Below are positions 6,295 through 10,866 of a DNA stretch of 10,866 bases, piece after piece. The position numbers were made by a program, and so were the translations under genes. Every line of letters begins with the position of its first letter. Positions within the stretch are counted from its first letter, which is position 1. Source of the stretch: CAZGMN01 sp964526905 (GTDB lineage: Bacteria; Acidobacteriota; Aminicenantia; Aminicenantales; Aminicenantaceae); assembly GCA_964526905.1 (NCBI GenBank), contig CAZGMN010000103.1, positions 1 through 10,866 of the forward strand, in the 5' to 3' direction. Below the pieces are notes generated by a model. The model was not told where the DNA came from. It ran no database searches and was given only the letters and a program-made list of their open reading frames with translations.

Positions 6295-7478
6295 AGATTC
6301 TCATCATTTCTTTGATTTTTCCCCTGCCGCCGGATAGCGGGGCAAGGATTCGCATTTTTAATATAATAAAGAAACTCTCTCAAAATCATGACCTTGTCCT
6401 TCTTGTTCCTGCCGACTCTAAAAAAGATTCTGTCTCCGAGCTTAAAAAGTACTGTCAGGAGGTGGAGACGGTTCATCTTTCTTCAAGAATGCATTTAAAA
6501 AGTGCCGTCGATCGCCTGAAATCACTTGTTTTGCAAATTCCGTTTATCCCCTCAATGGAGTTAAAAAGAAGCATCGTCGAGCTTCTGAAAAAACACAGCT
6601 TTGACCTCATTCAAATTGAGAAATTGCATCTTGCTCCCTATCTTCCTTTCTTTTCTCATCTGCCAGCAGTCCTGGACGAATTTGACATTGATTCCATTTC
6701 TTATAAGAGGAAGTTATTGTGCGAGCGAAATCCTTTAAAAAAAATTCGGCTTTTCATTCAATGGCTGAGAGTCAAAGGATATGAAAGAAGGGTTATTCCT
6801 CGCTTCAAGAGGGTGGTCGTCGTTTCAGAGAAAGATAAGGAGATTTTGCTTTCAGCTTCCCCTCAGATCAATGTCTCAGTCGTGCCTAATGGAGTGGATT
6901 TGGAGTATTTTAAGCCGGAAGATGGTCTTGAGGAACCGAACACCTTGTTCTTCACCGGACTGATGGGCTATCCTCCCAATGTCGATGCCATGCTTCACTT
7001 CTGCAAAAAGACCTTGCCCTTCATACGAGAGAAGATTCCAGATATTCAACTCTACATTATTGGCGGAAATCCGCCTCAGGAAATCCGATCGCTCTCCAGA
7101 ATCAAAAATATATTTGTAACCGGCTACATAGACGACGTCCGTTCTGTGGTCAATAAATGCAAAGTCTGTATTGTCCCTTTAAGAATAGCAGCTGGAACTC
7201 GTCTTAAGATTCTGGAAGCCATGGCAATGAGAAAGCCGGTTATCTCGACAACCATTGGAGCCGAAGGGCTTGAGGTCTCACCCGATGAAAACATAATTAT
7301 TGCCGACACTCCTGAAGATTTCGCTAAAAAGACTGTGGACGTTTTGAAAAACTCGGATTTAAAGGAGAGATTAATCCTGGGAGGGAGAAGACTTGTTGAA
7401 ACCAGATATAGCTGGGAGGTTTGCCTTCAAAAAATGGAAGCTGTCTACAAAGAATTGAGTCAAGATAAGATAAGATAA
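6291..7478 (+). CDS. glycosyltransferase family 4 (PEP-CTERM/EpsH-associated sugar-transferase-like)
   Basis: This is a second predicted GT-B glycosyltransferase of the operon, 395 aa from ATG 6291, whose ATGA overlaps the methyltransferase stop. GGAAGAG at 6277-6283 is a well-placed ribosome site, which favours this ATG over an in-frame one 21 bases upstream. The N-terminus (ISLIFPLPPDSGARIRI) has the nucleotide-sugar-enzyme pattern of a Pro-rich loop after strand 1. Later come VPNGVDLEYF, FTGLMGYPPNVDA (from about 221) and the donor-site helix GTRLKILEAMA with E309. This combination resembles the sugar transferases annotated with EpsH/PEP-CTERM exopolysaccharide systems, though no such genes are visible. 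The gene ends in three tandem AAGAT units that include the stop. It is the last of the four-gene run, since the next gene converges on it. Confidence 0.87.
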   Translation: MKILIISLIFPLPPDSGARIRIFNIIKKLSQNHDLVLLVPADSKKDSVSELKKYCQEVETVHLSSRMHLKSAVDRLKSLVLQIPFIPSMELKRSIVELLKKHSFDLIQIEKLHLAPYLPFFSHLPAVLDEFDIDSISYKRKLLCERNPLKKIRLFIQWLRVKGYERRVIPRFKRVVVVSEKDKEILLSASPQINVSVVPNGVDLEYFKPEDGLEEPNTLFFTGLMGYPPNVDAMLHFCKKTLPFIREKIPDIQLYIIGGNPPQEIRSLSRIKNIFVTGYIDDVRSVVNKCKVCIVPLRIAAGTRLKILEAMAMRKPVISTTIGAEGLEVSPDENIIIADTPEDFAKKTVDVLKNSDLKERLILGGRRLVETRYSWEVCLQKMEAVYKELSQDKIR

Positions 7479-7500
7479 GAATTGACCAATTCCATCTTGA
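7460..7500. terminator. possible bidirectional terminator hairpin
   Basis: TCAAGAT (7460-7466) pairs with ATCTTGA (7494-7500), and GAATTG with CAATTC (7479-7484 with 7487-7492) nests inside, spanning the end of the glycosyltransferase gene and the short gap before the convergent bactofilin gene. Stems are AT-rich, the inner loop is too tight to close fully and no long T-run follows, so termination activity is uncertain. Confidence 0.25.
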
Positions 7501-7524
7501 ATTGATCTTACTTTAATGAATCTC

Positions 7525-7917
7525 TTAAAGGTTTTCTCCCCCAATAACTGGCGACTCAGCCCCTTCTTTTATCATCTTCACCGCGCCGTCAAAGAAGGCC
7601 TTATCTGAAATCATGACTGAGGGAGCCAGTATTTCTCCCTTGTACTTTCCACCCTCACGCAACTCGACTTTTTCGTTGGCCATGACCTTGCCTTCAACCT
7701 CACCTTCGATGATCACATATTCTGCCTTAAGCTCACCTTTGAACTTTCCAGTCTTGCCGACCAAGATAAGAGCTGTAAGCTCAATTGTTCCCTCGAATTC
7801 TCCATTCAAAAATAGATTGTGGGAGCCCTTGATGTCGCCCGTGACACTGATTCCCTCGAAGATTGCTGTCGTCTCCATCTTCTGGACCTTTTCCAGCATG
7901 TGTCTGTTTATTTTCAT
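7525..7917 (-). CDS. bactofilin (DUF583 family)
   Basis: This is a bactofilin, a bacterial cytoskeletal protein that polymerises without nucleotide into beta-helical filaments and scaffolds cell-shape, polar or surface-polysaccharide machinery. The product is 130 aa. From about residue 20 to 110 it shows the family's repeated short beta strands with hydrophobic and Gly spacing: GISVTGDIKGS, LNGEFEGTI, GKTGKFKGELKA, IEGEVEGKV, GGKYKGEILAP. These are the rungs of a right-handed beta-helix, with short charged tails at both ends. The ATG at 7917 is preferred because GGGAGGAGGGG sits just upstream; an in-frame ATG at 7959 would add 14 residues before that ribosome site. It has its own strong promoter about 165 bases upstream, near-identical to that of the parA gene on the same strand. 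It converges on the polysaccharide operon. Confidence 0.93.
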   Translation of the reverse strand: MKINRHMLEKVQKMETTAIFEGISVTGDIKGSHNLFLNGEFEGTIELTALILVGKTGKFKGELKAEYVIIEGEVEGKVMANEKVELREGGKYKGEILAPSVMISDKAFFDGAVKMIKEGAESPVIGGENL

Positions 7918-8087
7918 CTCATACCCCTCCTCCCTAATGATTTCCAAACCATTTTGCAAATGATAAGAGCTTACTTTTTTGAGAGTTTTGAATCGTAAAA
8001 GAATTATTAATTCGCAATTTTCCTCAATGTCCTATAGTTTCTTCCTGCCTCAATTCGTCAATATCTCTCTCATTTTCTGCTTGAAAT

Positions 8088-8116
8088 CTTATAACACAGG
8101 AAAAATTCGAAGTCAA
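8088..8116 (-). promoter_or_regulatory. extended -10 promoter for the bactofilin gene
   Basis: On the minus strand, TTGACT (8116-8111), a 17-base spacer and TATAAG (8093-8088), with TG one base before the -10, make a near-consensus extended sigma-70 promoter. It matches the parA promoter (9352-9380) at 24 of 29 positions, including the spacer block TTTTTCCTGTG. The implied leader is about 165 bases and contains a GAATTA/TAATTC palindrome at 8001-8013. The remainder of 7918-8166 shows no gene. Confidence 0.75.
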
Positions 8117-8166
8117 TGAGAAACGGAAAGAAGGCCTTTGAGGTTTAATTTTTATGAATTATATGA

Positions 8167-8577
8167 TTATTTATATATAGCCATTGGATTTCGATTTTGA
8201 TAGTCGCTCTTCCCCCAGTATTTTTCAAAATACTTGGCATGGACAATACAGGTCACAGCCCCATTTTCTATAACAACCCATAAACTGCCGTATTTATATT
8301 TCAGATTGCCAGAGTACCACTCAAAGGCAGAATCCGGATTCCCGGCGGCTTCAATGACTTCCTCTGCTGTCATCCCCAATTTAACATTTTCTAAAATTAA
8401 TCTCTCATTTTCCCCAATCAACTTTTCTTTCAGGCGTATCTCAAAAAGCTTGGAATTTATGCCCTTTCTCAGCCTCATCATCTTCTCTCCTGGCCTGAAC
8501 TCTTGACCTTCATTGAGTTTCGGCTCATCGTGTTCTCTCTCAATGGCTTTCCCCAGGTCAAGCTTTTTCACTGCCAT
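8167..8577 (-). CDS. small protein with BamE/SmpA-like domain, coupled to parA
   Basis: I do not recognise this gene at family level. The 136-aa product has a charged, probably helical N-terminal half (residues 1-65, with a Lys/Glu-rich stretch at 43-63). Its C-terminal part resembles the BamE/SmpA fold: LGMTAEEVIEAAGNPD at 67-82, then alternating strands with aromatic residues, LKYKYGSLWVVIENGAVTCI (92-111). Real BamE is an outer-membrane lipoprotein; here there is no signal peptide or lipobox, so the protein should be cytoplasmic. The ATG at 8577 has a near-perfect ribosome site (AGGAGGTG, 8582-8589) and lies 20 bases inside the end of the parA gene, so it is probably translated with it. 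The frame is open further upstream, but those starts lie deep within parA and would have no ribosome site of this quality. It occupies the position where parB normally sits, but has no HTH or ParB motif. Confidence 0.75.
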   Translation of the reverse strand: MAVKKLDLGKAIEREHDEPKLNEGQEFRPGEKMMRLRKGINSKLFEIRLKEKLIGENERLILENVKLGMTAEEVIEAAGNPDSAFEWYSGNLKYKYGSLWVVIENGAVTCIVHAKYFEKYWGKSDYQNRNPMAIYK

Positions 8578-9313
8578 TGAGCACCTCCTCGGAGAGAGCC
8601 GTGAAATCCTTTGCTCCGTTAGATTGGGGGGCATATTCAAATATGGTTTGATTTTGAACCCTGGCCTCACCAATGGCAACATTTTTCCGGATCCTCGTCT
8701 TAAAGACTTTGCCTCCCCATTTTTCTCTTGCCACACTATCAATCTCTCTCGAAATGATGGTATTCTGCTCATAGAGATTGATCAACACCCCAAAAATTTC
8801 TATCATCTTCCTTGCCTTCCCAGAAATTTCCGTGGCGAGGTCGATATATCTCTCAGCGCCCATAATGGAGTCAATCCCAGGATTGAGGGGAAGTAAAAGG
8901 CTGTCACAGAAGATGAGCGCGGCCCGGTTGATAAGCGTGTCGGATGGGGCGAAATCGCAGAAGACAAAATCATAATCGTAGCCCTGGATGAACATAATTC
9001 TCTCTTCAAACTTGAATATTCCAAAATCGTCTTTGGTCAATTCCCTCTGGGCATCATACAACCGTTTCCGTCCTGAGGTGACAATGTCAAGGTTTTTCCG
9101 AACTTCAATGATCACATCTCTGTGGCCCTCGGTCAGCAGATCAGAAAGCGTATGCTCGGAGGCGATGTTGAAATGGCTGCCGACATTGCCTTGTGGGTCG
9201 CAGTCAATAATCAAAACCTTCTTGCCTTTGCGGGCAAGGCCATCGCCAAGATTGATGGCTGTTGTCGTTTTTCCGACGCCGCCCTTAGACGTTGCAATCG
9301 CTATCTTCTTCAC
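8558..9313 (-). CDS. parA: ParA/Soj-type ATPase
   Basis: This ATPase of the ParA/MinD class is a nucleotide-dependent dimer that positions DNA, polar complexes or cytoskeletal cargo on the nucleoid. At 251 aa it has no N-terminal HTH, like chromosomal Soj-type members. The deviant Walker A box is KGGVGKTT (10-17) with signature lysine K10 and P-loop lysine K15. Walker A' follows as DCDPQGN (37-43), and Walker B is FVFCDFAPS with D120, where many relatives have D-x-PP. The C-terminal segment KTRIRKN...ARVQNQTIFEY matches the usual VIPRNVRLSEAPS...ILEY region. It starts at GTG 9313 with only a weak ribosome site (AAGG nine bases before). No ParB or parS site is visible; the partner gene overlapping its end is a BamE-like protein, and a bactofilin gene lies downstream with the same promoter type. 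A role in spatial organisation other than plasmid or chromosome partition is therefore plausible. Confidence 0.93.
   Translation of the reverse strand: MKKIAIATSKGGVGKTTTAINLGDGLARKGKKVLIIDCDPQGNVGSHFNIASEHTLSDLLTEGHRDVIIEVRKNLDIVTSGRKRLYDAQRELTKDDFGIFKFEERIMFIQGYDYDFVFCDFAPSDTLINRAALIFCDSLLLPLNPGIDSIMGAERYIDLATEISGKARKMIEIFGVLINLYEQNTIISREIDSVAREKWGGKVFKTRIRKNVAIGEARVQNQTIFEYAPQSNGAKDFTALSEEVLNGSEKA
8582..8589 (-). promoter_or_regulatory. strong Shine-Dalgarno that fixes the start of the BamE-like gene
   Basis: AGGAGGTG on the minus strand, five bases before the ATG at 8577 counting from its AGGAGGT core, lies entirely within the last codons of parA. It decides the start of the overlapping gene and supports translational coupling. 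Confidence 0.8.
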
Positions 9314-9351
9314 AGCTCTTTGCCTTCTGTTTCACGTATTCCCCGCAAAAA

Positions 9352-9380
9352 CTTATAGCACAGGAAAAAAGTGATGTCAA
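9352..9380 (-). promoter_or_regulatory. extended -10 promoter for parA
   Basis: On the minus strand, TTGACA (9380-9375), a 17-base spacer ending in TGTGC, and TATAAG (9357-9352) are close to the extended sigma-70 consensus. The predicted transcription start near 9345 gives a leader of about 30 bases. The box lies in the 98-base gap after the upstream glycosyltransferase gene, so parA can be transcribed independently of it. Confidence 0.8.
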
Positions 9381-9411
9381 AAGTTACAAGGTGTCCTGAA
9401 GTGTTTATATT

Positions 9412-10542
9412 TTAGGCCCTTGAATGGAAACGAATCCACTTTCTTAATCCAATGTTCTCATACAAGGTTACGACCTTTTCGGCCATAGCCTCGCATGAAA
9501 ATTTTTGATGGATAACTTCATATCCTCTCTGTCCCAGACGAAAGGCCAGGCGTCTGTCATTATAAAGCTTGAGGATGGCCTTAGCTAAAGCCAAGGGATT
9601 GTTCGGAGGCACCAAGAGCCCGGTTTCTCCGTGGAGGATTACCTCCGGCACGCCTCCTCCTCTGGTGGCGACGACAGGAAGCTGGCAGGCCATAGCATCT
9701 AAAAGACTGCCCCACATTGCCTCCAAATAAGGGGAGAGGACAAACAGGTCTAGAGAAGCAAGAATTTTAGGCGCATCTTCATGGAAGCCCAGAACGAAGT
9801 CAATATCTCCCACATCGGAGTCTCTTGTCAGCTTATCCAGCTCCATCCTTAAAGGACTTTCACCGACAATAATCATTTTAATCTTAGGTGAGTGCTTTTT
9901 AAGAATATTTGCTGTCTGAATTAAATACTTCTGGCCTTTATGGTCAACAAGGTCTGCCATTATTCCTACCAGGTAGTCATCGCTGACAAAAGAGAATTCG
10001 CGGCGAAGATAGTCATCTTTGCTGAAGACAAATGCATCTTGCTCAAATGAAGAAAAGTCTATGCCTGAGGGTATGACTTCAATTTTGTCAGGCCCGATGC
10101 CTGCTTCAATCAGCACTTTCTTTATGCCTTCAGAATTAGCGATGATGGCATCCATCTTTTTCTTGTATTTGCGTCTTGAGAAAGAACTCTTCCTGGGCGG
10201 AAAATAAACATCTCTGGAGACCACTTGATAGCGGACTTTGGCCAGGGAAGCAGCTGCTGAGCCGATCTGCAGAGAATTGTCTCCGAAGAAATGGGCAAGA
10301 AGGCATTTCTTGCGCTTCATCATTCGAGCCAATTTGAATAATGCTGGAAAGTTGAATCCTTTCCCGATTTTAAGGGGGAAGACCGGCAGCTCTGCTTCAA
10401 GAGCTTTTTGATGGAGGAAGCTTTCAAGCTGGACAACAAAGAGAAAAGGAAGCCCTTTTCGTTTGAGTTCCTTGGCGAGGTGAAGAGACTGGTGCTCTTC
10501 TGACTTTTCCTCTGTTCTGGTATCAATCTGGAAAAGACTCAA
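9412..10542 (-). CDS. glycosyltransferase family 4, unlinked to the main polysaccharide operon
   Basis: This is a predicted GT-B glycosyltransferase of 376 aa. The N-terminal pattern LFQIDTRT...LAKELKRKG matches the HVDT...LA..L...GH start of a GT4 subgroup, but the Gly-rich WRGGQ/E segment expected after DT is replaced by EKSEEH. The Rossmann C-terminal domain has VIPSGIDFSSF, LVDHKGQKYLI (donor lysine) and LEAMWGSLLDAMACQLPVVAT, where E274 and D282 make an E-x7-D version of the usual E-x7-E; RGGGVPEVI and GLLVPPNNP follow. The start is TTG at 10542, chosen because strand 1 begins immediately after it and an AGGA-rich stretch lies upstream; no ATG fits the family N-terminus. It is on the opposite strand from the flippase operon and upstream of parA. 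It may act in lipopolysaccharide core or another glycan; substrate is unknown. Confidence 0.86.
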   Translation of the reverse strand: MSLFQIDTRTEEKSEEHQSLHLAKELKRKGLPFLFVVQLESFLHQKALEAELPVFPLKIGKGFNFPALFKLARMMKRKKCLLAHFFGDNSLQIGSAAASLAKVRYQVVSRDVYFPPRKSSFSRRKYKKKMDAIIANSEGIKKVLIEAGIGPDKIEVIPSGIDFSSFEQDAFVFSKDDYLRREFSFVSDDYLVGIMADLVDHKGQKYLIQTANILKKHSPKIKMIIVGESPLRMELDKLTRDSDVGDIDFVLGFHEDAPKILASLDLFVLSPYLEAMWGSLLDAMACQLPVVATRGGGVPEVILHGETGLLVPPNNPLALAKAILKLYNDRRLAFRLGQRGYEVIHQKFSCEAMAEKVVTLYENIGLRKWIRFHSRA

Positions 10543-10722
10543 TTCTCTCTCTTCCTTCCTATGACTTTCTCATCAATTTTCATGCTCCCCAATGCTAACA
10601 TAATTTCCAGCCAAGAAAAAGTTACAGCGGCTGATTGTCAGCATCGCTTTTTCCACAATGAAAAACGACAAATATTTGCTTTCTATCTGTCAAGTTATTT
10701 AAGAATCTCACTGCAGGGGTCA

Positions 10723-10751
10723 TTGAATTATGTCGAATGACATATTAAAAT
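10723..10751 (+). promoter_or_regulatory. candidate promoter of the tRNA-Arg gene
   Basis: TTGAAT (10723-10728), a 17-base spacer and TAAAAT (10746-10751) form a plausible sigma-70 promoter ending some 57 bases before the tRNA. An inverted repeat ATGTC-gaat-GACAT (10730-10743) occupies the spacer. On the other strand a TTGACA (10693-10688) could serve the glycosyltransferase gene but lacks a good -10 partner. No gene is visible in 10543-10808. Confidence 0.35.
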
Positions 10752-10808
10752 AATGACTCTTTTGATAAACAAAATTTCAGAAAAAGAATTCTTTTCTAAT
10801 AAATAGAC

Positions 10809-10866
10809 GCGCCCGTAGCTCAGCTGGATAGAGCGATGGACTTCGAATCCAAAGGTCGGGGGTTCA
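10809..10866 (+). tRNA. tRNA-Arg (anticodon UCG), cut by the window end
   Basis: The first 58 bases of a tRNA are present. The acceptor strand GCGCCCG is followed by TA, then the D stem GCTC/GAGC around AGCTGGATA. The anticodon loop CTTCGAA (10841-10847) gives anticodon TCG at 10843-10845, reading CGA. The variable region AGGTC, T-stem GGGGG and the start of TTC follow; the T-stem and acceptor 3' halves lie beyond the window. The anticodon stem ends in an A-A mismatch (27 with 43), a mild departure from a perfect stem that does not argue against function. Confidence 0.93.

Noticed and set aside
7460..7478. Tandem AAGAT repeat as a phase-variation tract
   Set aside because: There are only three units, at the extreme 3' end of the gene. 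Slippage would change just the last residues and the stop.
8578..8772. N-terminal extension of the BamE-like protein to 8772
   Set aside because: It lies wholly within parA coding sequence in another frame. The strong AGGAGGTG at 8582-8589 points to the ATG at 8577.
8558..9313. Plasmid partition locus
   Set aside because: There is no parB, no HTH on the ATPase and no visible iterated centromere-like sites. The neighbouring tRNA and glycan genes look chromosomal.
10780..10799. Near-palindrome around GAATTC upstream of the tRNA as an attachment site
   Set aside because: It is a low-complexity A/T run. No integrase gene or duplicate of the tRNA 3' end is visible, and that end lies outside the window.

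Overview
The window is bacterial chromosomal DNA of moderate G+C content. Genes are tightly packed and use ATG, GTG and TTG starts. I recognise no diagnostic taxonomic marker. A Tat-exported Gfo/Idh/MocA oxidoreductase beside a Tat-exported xylose-isomerase-like protein, a bactofilin and a lone ParA together suggest a deep-branching Gram-negative group such as Acidobacteriota/Aminicenantota. This placement is an inference and is weakly held.

Left part (1-2505, + strand): a leader carries one copy of a hairpin module (18-72) and a short repeat-like remnant (194-220). Two co-directional genes follow, both with twin-arginine signals: a Gfo/Idh/MocA oxidoreductase and a TIM-barrel sugar isomerase/epimerase. 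They probably act together on a sugar or inositol derivative outside the cytoplasm.

Middle (2541-2836): a non-coding element of about 280 bp has 22-bp terminal inverted repeats that match at 21 positions, and it is flanked by an exact 8-bp direct repeat (TTCCCTAT). Inside is a long stem with a tandem G-A internal loop that opens into two tip hairpins. One tip hairpin is a second copy of the module at 18-72, and the two copies differ by a compensatory base-pair swap. This is the most unusual structure in the window: a MITE-like element that may also encode a structured RNA.

Centre right (2904-7478, + strand): four closely spaced or overlapping genes form a polysaccharide operon: a Wzx-type flippase, a GT4 glycosyltransferase, a SAM-dependent methyltransferase and a second GT4 glycosyltransferase. 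No polymerase or priming transferase is visible, so this is a partial or accessory surface-glycan locus.

Right part (7525-10542, - strand): in transcription order there is a GT4 glycosyltransferase, a ParA ATPase, a small BamE/SmpA-like protein that overlaps the 3' end of parA, and a bactofilin. The parA and bactofilin promoters match at 24 of 29 positions (TTGAC-N17-TATAAG with a TTTTTCCTGTG spacer block), suggesting co-expression of a ParA/bactofilin spatial-organisation module. A tRNA-Arg(UCG) gene begins at 10809 and is cut by the window end.
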